From Phlebopus portentosus (Eukaryota > Basidiomycota > Agaricomycetes > Boletales > Boletinellaceae): a stretch of DNA of 64,000 nucleotides. The first letter of the stretch is position 1. Every line of letters begins with the position of its first letter. Below the pieces are notes generated by a model. The model made no database searches. It saw only the letters and a program-made list of their open reading frames with translations, and was not told the origin of the DNA. Of this stretch, positions 44,033 to 58,432 are shown piece after piece. The DNA lies in the NCBI GenBank assembly GCA_037892935.1, contig JAYXKI010000010.1, positions 1,612,001-1,676,000 of the forward strand, written 5' to 3'. The position numbers and the translations under genes are program-made.

Positions 44033-44803
44033 TTTACAGCCTTTTTCATATGTATTATCACTCGTGATTTCTGTGATTTTTGTCACACAGAATACCTCAA
44101 AATATAAAACTATATCTCACTCAATTCTTGACTGTTTTGCATGATATAAGTTGCTAAATTCATAGTTTTAAGATATGTTTCAAATTCCAACAAGGATGAA
44201 GAGAAATGAGCAAAGAATGAGTGAAATATGTTGCAAAAGGCTGATTTTAGACACTTCCTTTATATGCATTTTTTTCTGCCCTCAGACTAGGTGCTACAGT
44301 CCTACAGGGAAGTTCAAAATGATATAATTGCTTTATTGTAAATTTACAGACTGACTTTGAGCTGTATTCTGCATTGTATCTGCTGGTTTCATACATGCCT
44401 AAGCTGAGCTCAAACCTACCTTTTCTCAAGGGCACCCAGATCTCAAAATAAATTTATTCTTAGGAAAGCTGATGCCTGTAAATTCATATTATGCCAATAG
44501 CACCACTCTGATGCAGTCTAGGTTGTTGTAGCACCCAGTCTGAGGGCAGAAAAAAATGCACATGAAGGAAGTGTCTAAAATCAGCCTTTTGCAACATATT
44601 TCACTCATTCTTTGCTCATTTCTCTTCATCCTTGTTGGAATTTGAAACATATCTTAAAACTATGAATTTAGCAACTGATATCACGCAAAATGGTCAAGAA
44701 TTGAGTAAGATACAGTGATTTTTATATTTTGAGGTGTTCTGTGTGACAAAAATCACAGAAGTCGCGAGTGAGAATACAACATATGAAAAAGGCAGTAAAT
44801 AGT
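44033..44803. mobile_element. Foldback element 2: 0.77 kb with about 265-bp inverted arms
   Basis: The left arm (about 44,033-44,298) and right arm (about 44,527-44,803) are reverse complements, nearly perfect over the inner 170 or so bp. The element shares layout and motifs with foldback 1 in the same positions (TTGCTAAATTCATA, ATGCATTTTTTTCTG, TAAATTTACAGACTG against TGAATTTACAGTCTA), so the two are distant relatives. No open frame. Confidence 0.8.
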
Positions 44804-44957
44804 ATGTTCCAGCCTCAATCTCAAGAGAAAAAAAGGAAATGGTCCAGTCTGTAATCTGAACTAGCAGAGCGGCCCACATTCCTTCAACATAATCATCTTA
44901 AAAGCAATGGGCTAAAATGTTCATGATCCCTCGGACGGCGTCTATCTCGTTCTGTTG

Positions 44958-45710
44958 TCACTCTTCCGGAAAGATACAAGAGAGAATATGTTCCCATGCC
45001 GGTGTCAAGAAGTGAGGATCATACATGCGGCAATATTCCTAATACGAGGGATAAAAGCCACCTGTTTCCCAGTCGATGATACCAGTAATAGTTGTTCCAT
45101 CGACTATAATGTTCTTGGGAAGAAGGTCTCCATGTGTAAAAGTGATAGAAGCGTCTCGGGGGAGTTGCGACAGGAGGTTTTCGGTGAAGGTTTTGGAGCA
45201 GTCCAGGAGCAAAAATAACTGGCGATATGCGTCGATGAACTTGTCAACACTCTCGAACGACTCCTCTAGAGACCACTCTGGCGGAAAAAACATGTTATTG
45301 TATGGTCCACCATGGACATTTCCAAGACGCAAGGAATGCACTTCAGACATTCGATGGATGATGTCGGAAAGCTGATTGGCGACTTGGGCGAGCTCGTCCT
45401 TCGTCATGTCGTTGATGACTTTGTCTAGAGGTTGTCCCGGACACTCCTGCATGCATATGCACCACGCTCTGCTAGCCATCGCGGTCGCATCTGCAATCTT
45501 GGGTCGCGGGGGAACACAGAGGACTTTCGGGACTGGAAGATAGACCTTATCCCATGCATACCGCATGGCAGCGACTTCGTCATTTGTGACACCTGGCGAG
45601 CACTTGAGAACGACCCCCTCTTGCAAACGAACGACCCTAGACCCCCAATTAAGGTATAGCAACTCTCCGGCCGAAGCCAGAACGTCAGGCAGACATGTCG
45701 GTACCTTCAA
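44958..45710 (-). pseudogene. Aminoglycoside phosphotransferase-like protein, probably inactivated
   Basis: The frame encodes an APH/choline-kinase-fold protein: an N-terminal ELLYLNWGSRVVRL segment and VVLKC nucleotide-binding Lys, the Brenner-type catalytic motif HGDLLPKNI and the metal-binding IIDWE, as in fungal APH-family proteins of unknown substrate. Two lesions are visible. First, no ATG lies between the upstream in-frame TAA (about 45,750) and the homologous region; the frame simply begins near a TTG at 45,710. Second, TAG at 45,041-45,039 replaces the Trp expected in the YPSYWEY motif. After it the frame runs on with EYCRMYDPHF...WEHILSCIFPEE to TGA at about 44,958. A missed first exon or intron is the alternative. 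Confidence 0.7.
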
Positions 45711-45780
45711 GTCAGGTAGTTTATCGAGCGCTATGAGGGGTAGTATTTAAGCGGAGACGTGATATGGCACATATGCAACA

Positions 45781-45897
45781 ATGGTGAGTACTCTACATCA
45801 AGTGTACTCACTACTGGACTCAGGTATGTAGTTAGACTGTTAATAATACATCAAGTGTACTTACCACTGGACTCAGTGGTCCCTTGCTGGATTTGTG
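45781..45897 (+). repeat. 5'-truncated copia LTR fragment
   Basis: 117 bp matching the second half of the copia LTR, with both 27-bp repeats, starting at ATGGTGAGTACTC and ending CTGGATTTGTG. The first 125 or so bases and last 11 or so are missing. It lies in what should be the promoter of the APH-like gene and is the rightmost trace of the transposon block. Confidence 0.85.
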
Positions 45898-46453
45898 CTC
45901 AACACCTGGGCCTGTCCTGCATGCAGTCCAGAGAGGCATTGGGCATCCCCCTCTTCAGGCCTGCAGGGCCCCCATTATATTATTACCTTTCTAATCAGTA
46001 TATAATCACTTTCCTTGCCCTGTTGCTGCAGTTTCCCTTTGTGTACTGACAGCAACAAGGTGAAGGTCTTCCTGTAATAGTTTCATAGTTTCCCTTCATT
46101 TACTGACAGTAACAAGATATATTGATCCTGTCTGTCTTTGGTGTGAACCAGAGAACTCAAGCTAGTGTTCAGTGTCACCCAAGCACTGTTTCAAACATTA
46201 ATATTCTACAAGCTCCTCACAAATTCACAATATAATACCCACCATGTCCTCAACATCTACAAAAGATCTTTATGTACAGCAGAAATTGAAGAGAGAAAAT
46301 GCATGTTGTTTAAAAGAATGATATCACTGAAAGGACAAGTATATAGGTTCTCGTGCAGTCCCGAAAGTGCACATCATAATACCATCACCTGAATACAGAT
46401 CCAAGTTATTTTGAACGTCTCTTTCAATAATAAACGCCTTCAGTTATGCCACC
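45898..46453. other. Intergenic spacer
   Basis: No gene is seen. Two imperfect direct copies of a phrase like AGTTTCCCTT...TACTGACAG.AACAAG lie at about 46,030 and 46,088. The DDX41-type gene ends at 46,454. Confidence 0.5.
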
Positions 46454-48882
<2,429 letters not shown>

Positions 48883-49040
48883 GGTCGTATGTAAGAAAGA
48901 CGCAACGGACCGAAGACGCGAGACCCGGACCGCGAGGGCTGTGTGTCTCATTGTGAACATATGCAACTCGATAAAATTTCTGATATAAAAAGGGAGCGAG
49001 CGAGCGAGCGAGTGAGTACACAGTAGTTTATTCATACATT
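48883..49040. promoter_or_regulatory. Divergent promoter between DDX41 and GAL7
   Basis: 158 bp separates the two ATGs. TATAAAA at 48,984-48,990 lies 51 bp upstream of the GAL7 start on the plus strand. A GAGC microsatellite of about five units (48,994-49,012) lies between it and the ATG. I could not find a convincing Gal4-type CGG-N11-CCG site. Confidence 0.5.
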
Positions 49041-50429
49041 ATGGACGAATTCGACCCGACTCAGCATCCTCATCGCAGGTGTAAGTGCGAGATTTTCTTG
49101 ACTTGCCTTTTGATGTTCCAGAGAATAACGCGTCGACGTCGTAGACAATCCACTCACGGACGAGTACATCCTCGTCTCCCCTCACCGTGCCAGACGGCCT
49201 TGGCTTGGGCAAGTCGAACCTTCCCAGCCGCCGTCTCTTCCTCAGTATGACCCGGCCTGCTACCTTTGTCCCGGAAACAAGCGCGCTGGCGGGATAGTGA
49301 ACGATGCGTACACATCGACTTTCATTTTCCCCAACGATTTTGCCGCTCTTACTCCGGCACCAGTTCCCGCCGCGCCCGAGCCACCTCATTCCCTTCTCGT
49401 GAGTCGCGCCGTTCACGGTCGATGCGACGTCATCGTGTTTCATCCCCGCCATGACTTGACTCTCGCTCGCCTCGATCCAAGCAGCATATCTGCAGTGATC
49501 AATGAATGGATACGCGTCTACAAGGAAAGAAGCAGTGAAGATGGAATCCGTTACGTTCAGATATTTGAGGTGCCGCTGCTGATTTGATTTTTCGATCCCA
49601 AATATCAACATATCCTGAAGACCGTCACCATCTATCTTTCTCTTTCTAGAATAAGGGTGCTATGATGGGCTGCTCCAATCCACATCCACATTGCCAGGTC
49701 TGGAGTATGTCCGACATCCCGACGATCCCAGGGAAGGAGCTCGCTTCATTCAAACGGTACGCATCCTCCGAGTCCGACGTTCCAGCAAGCGACGCACCAA
49801 AGGCCGCGAATAACCGCCCCTGCCTCCTCTGCGAATACGCTCACTTTGAAGTGAATGGTTCATCCGGCGAACGCATCGTCACCAAGAACGATGACTGGGT
49901 TGCTCTCGTGCCTTGGTGGGCAACATGGCCATTTGAGTTGCTCGGTCAGTCCATCCATCCTAAATTATCTGAGAGTCACCTTCACTCAATCATACTATGC
50001 AGTTCTACCGTATCGTCGGCATATTCGTTCCATTTCGGATTTGACCCCTGAAGAGAAGTCGGATTTCGCGAGGATTCTCTCGGAGGTCACCATCCGTTAT
50101 GATAATCTTTTCTTTTCTTCCTTCCCGTATTCGATGGGAATTCACCAGGGTCCCATTTCCCTTGAAGCTGCGCAAGTGAAGAAAGATTGCGAGGATGATT
50201 GCGAAGTTCCCCACCTACATTTACACTTCGCACCCCCACTTCTCCGTAGCGCGACGGTCCGGAAATTCTTGGTTGGGTATGTACATGTCGCTTCATGCTC
50301 TGTTTTCGTCCTTTCTCACTTGCACCCAGGTTCGAGCTTATGGCTGAGGCCCAGAGGGACCTAACACCCGAGCAGGGCGCTAGTCGTCTACGGGAATGTG
50401 GAACAAAGCATTATGCAGATTCACTCTAA
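49041..50429 (+). CDS. GAL7: Galactose-1-phosphate uridylyltransferase
   Basis: Leloir-pathway enzyme that exchanges galactose-1-phosphate with UDP-glucose to give UDP-galactose and glucose-1-phosphate, in the cytosol. ATG 49,041 begins MDEFDPTQHPHRRYNPLTDEY after removal of intron 1 (about 49,081-49,145). The N-terminal zinc-site motif CYLCPGN and NDAYTSTFIFPND follow. Intron 2 (about 49,570-49,650) precedes NKGAMMGCSNPHPHCQVW, the catalytic HPH whose second His takes the uridylyl group; the family's usual HPHGQ is HPHCQ here. Introns 3 and 4 lie near 49,945-50,002 and 50,279-50,330. The protein ends KHYADSL at TAA 50,427-50,429. Length (about 370 aa) fits the family. No other GAL gene is beside it. 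Its 3' end faces ALG5, 79 bp away. Confidence 0.93.
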
Positions 50430-50508
50430 TGATAATAGACGTACTCGATGCGTATAAACGATCTTCTAGAATGTATGAAAAGATAACAGACATAGATGAA
50501 CAGACAAA

Positions 50509-51596
50509 TTATTGCGTCTTTGTTTTACGTGGTACGGCCCATCGTCCGGTCAAGTGGTTTGCTCGAAGAACTAACAAGTCACGGAACATGAGCAAAGAAT
50601 CCCTCATGAGCCTAAGCTTGCTTTCTGGCACTTCGGACCAATTGATTGGCACCTCCGCTACAGGAATACTCTTCATCTTGGCCAAAAGAAGGATTTCAAC
50701 ATCAAAAATCCAGCCGGTGAGATGCTGATAAGGAAAAATGGCACACGCCGCTTCCCTAGAAAAGAGCTTGAATCCACATTGCGTGTCGCGCACATGTCCA
50801 ACACCAATCAGGCGCAAAGTAAGATGTAAGGCGTGCATTGCTAGGTTACGCAGGAAAGAACGCTGTGATCGTCCTCGTAAGCAACGAAGAAAGGTACAAG
50901 TTTGTATGTCTACTTACCTTGACGACCGCCTCTGTATCGACAAGATGAGCTCTACTTCCGACGACCACAGCAGGCGAGTCTTCAGGAGCCATCTTATTCA
51001 TTTCTGCCCATAGCATCTCTAGATCCTCGAATCGGCTTGCACCATCCGCATCGGCCATCAGCAGTCGTCGACCGCGGCTGTGTAACATCCCATGTCTAAC
51101 TGCAGCGCCCTTTCCAAGGTTCCTATGAAGTGATACGACCCGTATGTCGGTTGACGAATATTTCCGAGCAAGATTCACGGCTAAGTCTGCTGTACCGTCC
51201 GAAGAACCATCATCTACGATGAGAATTTCGTACGTGCGCCTGGAGCATTCAGGTTTGGCTAGATGTTCGATCGTGGTGACTAGCATAGATGGCAGTCTGG
51301 GCACTTCATTAAAAGCAGGAATGACGATACTGAGGTCTATGCTAGCAGTGGATTTTGTGATGTCCGGAAGGTCTTTGAATTTAGCGCCCGATTTAGCAGA
51401 ACGGTACTTTAATTCCGTTGGGACGACTTTGATCGGCGGGGGGGAGAGCAATATGGTCGCAATATAAGCCTATTGAGCCTGACGTTGAGAAGTGCGAGTA
51501 GAAATAGTAGGAAGTACTAGTACTCACGAAGCAGAAAAGTAGGAGGACGAGGATCAGAGCTCCACCAAAGATTGTGGGCAGCGCCACGTCTGCCAT
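50509..51596 (-). CDS. ALG5: Dolichyl-phosphate beta-glucosyltransferase
   Basis: Transfers glucose from UDP-glucose to dolichyl phosphate at the ER membrane, supplying donor for lipid-linked oligosaccharide glucosylation. ATG 51,596 begins MADVALPTIFGG with an N-terminal membrane anchor (LILVLLLFCFAYIATILL, spanning intron 1, about 51,527-51,470). The GT2 catalytic domain follows: DLSIVIPAFNE, IVDDGSSDGT, NLGKGAAVRHGML, and the metal-binding LLMADADGAS. Intron 2 (about 50,870-50,920) separates TEAVVK from RSFLRNLAMHAL. The ALG5 signature RDTQCGFKLF and TGWIFDVEIL are near the C-terminus, which ends PRKTKTQ. Length (about 320 aa) is normal. Confidence 0.93.
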
Positions 51597-51805
51597 CAGA
51601 AAGGTAGTTGTGAACGAGTCGGATAAGAGAGCGAGGTCGACGAGTATGATGTTGAAAGGAAGCTGTTGACGTGTCAGCAGCGAGTAAACATGGTTGCGGG
51701 TTCACGAGACGCGCCGTCGCCGTCGCAGCACTGCACGTTACCGTGTCTCCCACGCATTTATCATCATTATTTATTCCATATATATAAGTAAAAACAAACA
51801 ATTTG

Positions 51806-54800
51806 CTACAGATACACAGCCAAGCATTTGGACTTGATGCCAAATTCGCTATCCAGCCATCCGCCGCATAGAGCATCCGACCGAAGACAATCATTGCTAT
51901 ACACAAAAATCGGCTTGTGTTCAAGAGACACGTCGCCTAATAGATGCGACTTGCACCAATCTTGACCGGAGTCCTCATCGACGAACACGATACCACAACG
52001 GACTTCGGAACTCTCGTTTCGATTTGTTGTGAGAGATTTCCAACCACATCCTACCGCAAAGGCCTCTCGAGAATGCACAAGGTTAGGTAATACATACTGA
52101 TCGACAAAACTTGTGTCGTAATACGACAAATCTTGAGATCGAATACAGCATTCTAGTCGGATAATCGCAGAACTTAAGAGTTGTGCAAAAGGATGGAGGC
52201 CTTCGCAGTCGTTCAAAATCCTGAATGATCGTTTAATCGAGTTGTCGACCGTTAGAATGCGTGTATCGTGGTACATCTCCTGTTCGTAGTTGGTAAGAGG
52301 TCTGAATGGCCTCGCCCCCTCATTCTGGTGTGCCTTTGACCCCATCGGAGAGCAGAAGCTTCTCTTTCGATCCAAGTTTGACGTCAAGCAGTCATTTTCG
52401 TCGACCCTACGTCGCTTGCCAACTTTAGCGGACGACTGGTTTGCTTGTCGCTCGCATCTCTCCTCCGACTTATTCGAATCAAGGCAGACGGAATTCGGTG
52501 CTGGTCGGCTCTCAAGCGTAGCGCATTTATCTGCACCGGAGCTTTCAAATATATCTGGGAATTGTAGACTGATGTTGTGGTCGTTCTTTTCGTCAAGTCT
52601 GGGGGTGCTCTTCCCGACGGCTCTAAGTGCTATATCATTGAACTCCGGGAGAGTCACAGCTGTGGTTTTTATTTTAGACGGTGTGAAATGGTCTGTACGA
52701 GGTAATGAATATACCTTCTAGCCAACTTCTGTCATTTGATCTGTGAACTTTGCTTATGCGAGGAAAGCGCAGCTCATAGTTCTGGAACAGGTATCAGAGG
52801 AAAACCAGTGGAGATCAAAGGGCATCGAACCTTCGTCTCACTAGATTTAGTGAAACCCGCCCCAAACACTTCTACAAGCAAGGATTTGGCAAGGATGACG
52901 CGTGGCTCTGCAAGGCCGCCGGGAAGATTGAACATAAAGGGAAGCTGGTCCTGCTGGAGTTATTCAGAGGGCCCTGCAACGGGGAGCAAACTCGAAAAAC
53001 GAACATTGACACCAGTTCGCATTGTACCTGCGGACTTAATGAGGAAATTCAGTTCCTCAAGCCGACTTCGATCAAGGCCGTACGATACTGTGAAAAGAAT
53101 TTCTATCAGGGGCTGAGAACATGCCTGGTCTTTCGTATCAGTCATCATGTAACGATTCTCCGCATTTACACACACCTTCTTGGACTGGGAACCGATCGCG
53201 CCGACATAGAACGTCGTATAAGTTGAAGTGGAGACTGACATACAATCAATCAACCACAACTTTCTCATCTATGGTGAACGAGACATACCGCGCAAAGCTC
53301 TTCCTCTTCCTTATCCCAGGACGCCCCAATGAGGGAAAGATCTACTGAATCGCCAAAGCCTGGTATATAGTCCTTTTTTAACTTTCCAGAAATAAGAACG
53401 TGTATTTGTGACTTCGAATAAATTTTGTACCTTAACCCAAGGGCACCGCCAATCAGCGTAGGTAGAATCCGTGGCCTTCAGGACAAGCCCTTCTTCGTGG
53501 TCTGCGATACTTGATGCGAAAATGTGTTCCAATATTTTCAGTCCTCGACTGAATCCCTTGGCACCAGACAAAGGAATCTCCGTGCGGTGAGCGAGATAGG
53601 CATACATAGGTATGGGATCAATGATGGCTTCAAGGGTCGCCCTACGGGAGCAATATGGTTCCGACAGGAGTGCTGTGCCATTTAAATAGAGAACATCGAA
53701 GAAGACCAAGGCCAGATGTCTTGATGTTTCGGATCTGCTCAAGGCAACATATTCAAATTATCTGCTATTATACTTGGTCAGGTGTGCTAGACTTACTCTA
53801 TCGTCGTTCGCTCGCGTTTATTCCTGCGTCGGGCGCCAGTCGCTGAACTTTCAATCAATTCTCGGATCCTCCAGAATTCTTGACGTCAATCAGTTCGATC
53901 CGATATATCAGAAGGGAGAGGAGGTACGTACCGTCGACACCATAAGTTCTATCATAAGCTATCATCTCTGCTTCAAGAATCACTGTCAATAAGACATTGT
54001 GATGTGTCGTGGCCCATGCACGTGCACAAGCATCTGGATGATCATGACCCAGTCTCAAGGCCTCCCTTATAATCCTGAATCCTCGTCGTTATATCAGAAA
54101 TGCAATTAATACTTTGACGAATGATTTACCAATGTGTTGCGATGCGGTCCAACGTTGAGTCTCTTCTACTTTTGCTAAATATAGTTATTTCTGACTCTCC
54201 GCACTCGTTTGGTGAGACATGTATTTGCATCCTGAGAAGGCAAAGATCCAAAATTTGCAAGCATCGAGCAAGTATGAGCGTGTCTAACCTTTCACCGTCA
54301 TATTTCGTCTCTGCCCACACCGATGTCGAATGCTTGAGCTTATCGAGAGCGTCACGGCATCCGCGAGCCTTGAAACATGTTGGGATCTTTGATAGGGTTC
54401 ATTATGAACATCAGCTCGAATAATGGCTGTGAGAAACATACCTGGACAGGTATGCCAATTTCGGGTCTCAAAGCACTGACTTGCTTTCCCTCAAAAAGTC
54501 CTACAGAATCTTCTATTGTCGATTGGACCTTATAGCAACTCAGCAAAGCATTTGAAGGATCCCAGATGTGCATAGCTTCTTGCAGAGTTAACATATGGAC
54601 AGCCGTTGAATTGAACCTCAAGAGGGACTCAGGACTGGAGATGTTCTTGGCGGGGTAAAGAATAGACCTCAGGTCCTTTAGGATTATTTGTGTCAAAATA
54701 GCAGCTTCGAAAGGGCCCAGTTTGCGATAAATATCGCCGAGTATATTTCGCCGCTTTTCAAAAGAACCAACGCAGGATGGTCGCAAACTGGTCGCCGAAA

Positions 54801-55407
54801 AGCGTGATTTTGACGCTAGATCATCTAGGACCTTGTTGACACCGTGAAGGGAAAGCTGGGTTACAGCATTGGTGGACTGCCAGAAGATATTATGGACAAC
54901 CCAGACATTCTTGGATGCGACTAAACTCACGACAGACGAATAAGACAAAAGATCGCAAAGTTGTTCCCCAAGAGAAGACGAGTTTGATGTCGGGCTAGAC
55001 CATCTTTTCAGATTGGCGCCTCGCCCACCTTCCTTGTCGGAGGTTCCGAATATGTTGATGAGTTCTTTCGCTAAGCTAGCCTCTCTCATTCCATATTTCC
55101 TTCGAGTATCTTCATCCGGAAAAAGGAAAAGAAATAGAATCGTAGTCGTCTGCGATGAGGGCCTCGGAAATTGTCGACGGAACGCCCGAACCCATCTTCT
55201 GAAAACTTTGAGGGATGTTGGCTCGAAGGTGCCAGCGGATGAGCACATGGATTCATTACGGATGGGACGAGGTTCAATGTTTCTTAACTCTCTGCAAAGA
55301 GCGACGAAGCTAGAGCCCAAGCCGTGTAAGAATAGTAGCTGTGGCAATTGATGAGATGAAAACACCTACAATGAAAAAGGAATGGGCGCTTCACTGGCAG
55401 ATGTCAT
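51806..55407 (-). CDS. ATP-dependent DNA ligase, LIG4-like
   Basis: Joins DNA nicks or ends by an adenylated-lysine mechanism; LIG4-type enzymes serve non-homologous end joining in the nucleus. I place the start at ATG 55,407 (MTSASEAPIPFS), spliced over a short intron to FVALCRELRNIEPR, the usual ligase N-terminal start. The ligase N domain follows, to ALRPEIGIPVQV. Motif I is ETKYDGER (adenylated Lys near 54,305-54,303). Then come MQIHVSPNE...FSKSRRDST, AEMIAYD, FFDVLYLNG, EEGLVLKA and WVKVKK(DY) (motifs III-V), the OB-fold part (GFGDSVDLSLIGASW), and FGAGFTKSSETK/YELRFPRISKVHR. The tail (about 52,657-51,806) is basic, then looks like a divergent BRCT-like region, not a clear tandem BRCT pair, so it may be a fungal ligase paralogue. 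Roughly ten introns; exact splice sites are partly inferred. Confidence 0.85.
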
Positions 55408-55719
55408 GGGAGAATAAAATGTATACAAGAAAGGAAGAAAAAGAAAGAAGGCTTCAGCGCAGCATAACAAGGAAAGAAAGAAATAAGGACCAACACACAC
55501 AACAACACGCAAGCTGGAAGCTGGAGGAATTCAGAATGCGCGTCACAAATATATACACGGTGACATGACATAGATTCACGTGGCACTCAGACTGAACAGC
55601 AATTTTTTTTTCATAGCATATATACAATACGAAGAGGAGGGGAGAGCTACGTGTCGCCATCCTGTGCAATATGCTTGAGATAAAGCAGAATCGATGTCTG
55701 TACATACACGCTCTACTCA
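55408..55719. other. Intergenic spacer between ligase and channel genes
   Basis: 312 bp with a purine-rich run on the plus strand (about 55,418-55,495). No gene is seen. It holds the 5' flank of the ligase gene and the 3' flank of the channel gene. Confidence 0.5.
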
Positions 55720-58432
55720 TCATAAATCTCCTCTTCCGACTCTAATGGACGGACCAAATTCACCCTCCGGTGCTCTGTAAAAATCGTCCTGGTGATACCC
55801 AGCATTTCCGAGGGACTCTCTAGACTGACTGAAACGAGACGGTACATTGAGTAGACCTCCACTATACGGAGGAGCCTTTGGAAGCACGACGGGCTGGACG
55901 GGCAGCGTGTAGGAAATATCGAGTTCCTCCAGAATAGTCTTGAGGTTCCGCATGAATTGGGTCCGCCTTGACCATCTTCCACCCCAATCCTGCCAATTAG
56001 GACGATCTAGGAGGTCAAGATGAGCAATTTATGTGGGACGTATGCGACCGCTTGTACTCACGTTCCATTGCAATGACAAGGGTCATTGCGTTCTGATATT
56101 CCATTTTATCGATGTTCACATTCACATTAGACCATTCTCGGTTGTTCTGGGATACGTACGCCTTCAACCGCGACTGAAGAGCTTCAATCAGCTCCAGAGC
56201 TGTATCGTATCCCACCTGAAGGTTCGTGGTTTCCCACCTAAATAATAAATTCAGTCTCTAATTTTTTTCCCGTGTTGCAGCGGCTTACATCGAATTACTG
56301 CGTCGCAGGTTGTGTACCAGCTTCGTGTTTGCCAGCAAGGAATTGGGTGCAATTATCTCCAAACCGTCTACACGCCGAAAAGTCGTGGAGAACAGACCGA
56401 ACTCCTTGACGAAGAGGGGCTACGGCAAAGCATCGTCAGACACCGGAGACGGAGTACATGTACTTCACATCATACGCACATTGTCATCGATCATTACCAA
56501 GTCACCCACATCAAATACGTGAGTGGAAAAGATGAAAATAAGCTACAAAATAATCAGTGAGTATCTCCTTGCAGTAAGATGACTCTTACTGATTCAAACA
56601 ATGTCTGAGCTGAGTTCCCGAAGATGAAGGAGAAACCAAGAACGATGGTCGCCATTGGTACGAGGGACTGAACTGTGTTGTCCCGATTAAAAATCAACAG
56701 ACAGCAAAAAATGATCCCTAGCAGAGCGACGCATACAAGGACGGCGTCAAGCTTCGCAACGATGCTACCGACGTCCTGTTGAATAAATATCAGCATTTGG
56801 TGTGACACGGAAGAATTCATAACGACCTTTAAGCTAGCCACGAGTGCCTTCCGTTCCCGGTAAATGCGTTGAACGGCTTCTCGCATTTCTTTTTTGGTGA
56901 TGTCACCGTTATTGTCCTTGTCGAATACAGAAAATGCCGCCGCCTAAACGAAATCCTTCAGAGGTGCTTGCCGCTCCGCGGCTTGATCTACTTACCGCTT
57001 CGGCCTTTGAATGGAAGTACGGCTCGAAATCTGTAAAATAGTCCATAAGAATGTAGCACGCCATCCGATAAACAGGCTTCAGACCTTCAACGATGAGATA
57101 TTTTCTAGGGGGATGAACGTTGCTGAGAGTCGAGAATAGTTGCTTAGCAAGCTTCTTCGCCGAGTGTAGACCAGTGAGTTCGCTGGCCCTGTTGAATTTG
57201 CTGTCTTTGAGAGCCACTTGGCCAATCGCATCGCCCAGCTGGTCGACAATCATCGCACCGACGGCCTTACGTCGCCTCTTCCTACCCATCTGGGTCCGCT
57301 TCACCCGACCTGCAGAATCTGTCGCCGCTCCTTCAGAAGGAGCTCCGCCATCAATGCCCAACTCTTTATTAATGACATCCATGGATGGACTCTGAGAACC
57401 AGCAGCGCTGCCTTTGTGACCTTTCCTTCTGTTCAGTATGTAAGGGGACCTTTTTGTCGCTACGGGCTGAGCATTGGACAAGCGATCCAGCGCTTTCAAT
57501 GCGAGTTTATTCTCAGCGAGACGATCGGCAAGTGCTTTCTGGTGAAAACGAATGGCAACAAAACGAAGAAAAGTCTTTTCGGCGAGTAAAATGATGCTTG
57601 ACGCGAAAAGAGCCTATAGATTGCTACGTTAGCAGACATAAGGAACGGAGTCTACACTGAACGGACCTGCATGACGCGATTTATGATAACCCAGTAGGAG
57701 CCGGGCGGATGAAGCGTAGCACGGATGACGGAGAGGGCGATCCAAGACCATGAGACATCAAGGCAGAGCTTTAGCCATCCAGATACCGCATATACCAGCT
57801 TCACAAGTCCTGTTAGATCCTAAGGCTAATAGTAGAGTACAAAACGGAAATACCTCTATCTGAGACTTGAGATTTTCTACCTGCCCATGGAAGAGGGTGA
57901 CAATGAAGATGATGAATCTTGGGATCAGGTCAACGATGAGATATGTTCCTGAGCCGGCTGCCCAAGTGATGGAGAACCAAAGAGACCAAGCATGCACGTG
58001 AGGCCGGGCTGGGCTGTCGTGGAAGCGGAAGTGAAAGATAAGGTATGGTGCGATGAAAATGCCAGCGCCGAGTATTGCGACCAAGAAAGTGCGGAAACTA
58101 CGGGAGAGTTTCATGAAGAGACCGTAAATTTTTCTGCCTCGTCTCGTTTTGCGCTTTGTCTCTAAGTCCCTCTTGCTAGCGCCGTCATCCTCCGCGTCCC
58201 AGTCGAATTCGTCAGAAGACACGGTGACGCTGTCGGAAAGGGAGTCATGGGCAGCAACCTTGACAAAGTCGTCGTGATCATGGCTGTCTCCGTGGAGCGT
58301 TGCGGCAGATTGGTCGTGGGGATCATGGAATTTTAATTTTGAGCTCTGAGACTTGACTGGAGAGTCTGAGTTGTTTGAACGAGGGGACAACTCAAAGGCT
58401 TCCGGGGCCTCCTTTAGCGCAGCGGAAGCCAT
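55720..58432 (-). CDS. EF-hand mechanosensitive ion channel, MscS family
   Basis: Tension-gated channel like the fission-yeast Msy1/Msy2 proteins, which sit in ER or other internal membranes and shape calcium responses to osmotic shock. ATG 58,432 begins MASAALKEAPEAFEL, a charged cytosolic N-terminus. Membrane segments follow (LVAILGAGIFIAPYLIF; FIIFIVTLF; SSIILLAE), then a basic loop. A canonical 12-residue EF loop DKDNNGDITKKE lies near 56,925, directly before the pore helices (VLVCVALLGIIFCCLLIF, ATIVLGFSFIFG) and the MscS beta domain (HVFDVGDLVMIDD; FGLFSTTFRRVDG; ANTKLVHNLRRS). About eight short introns; length about 850 aa. The end is taken at 55,720 (VGRGDL), but another frame ends RPLESEEEIYDE at 55,713, which a small exon change would select. 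Confidence 0.87.

Noticed and set aside
48883..49035. Upstream-extended start for the DDX41 gene (frame open to 49,035)
   Set aside because: The added residues are unlike DDX41 N-termini and would run through the probable GAL7 TATA box and GAGC repeat. ATG 48,882 gives the expected start.
55713..55982. Alternative C-terminal frame of the MscS-like gene ending ESEEEIYDE
   Set aside because: It would need an extra small intron or shifted splice that I cannot place. The frame ending at 55,720 continues the aligned MRNLKTILEELDISY segment directly. RNA data could reverse this choice.
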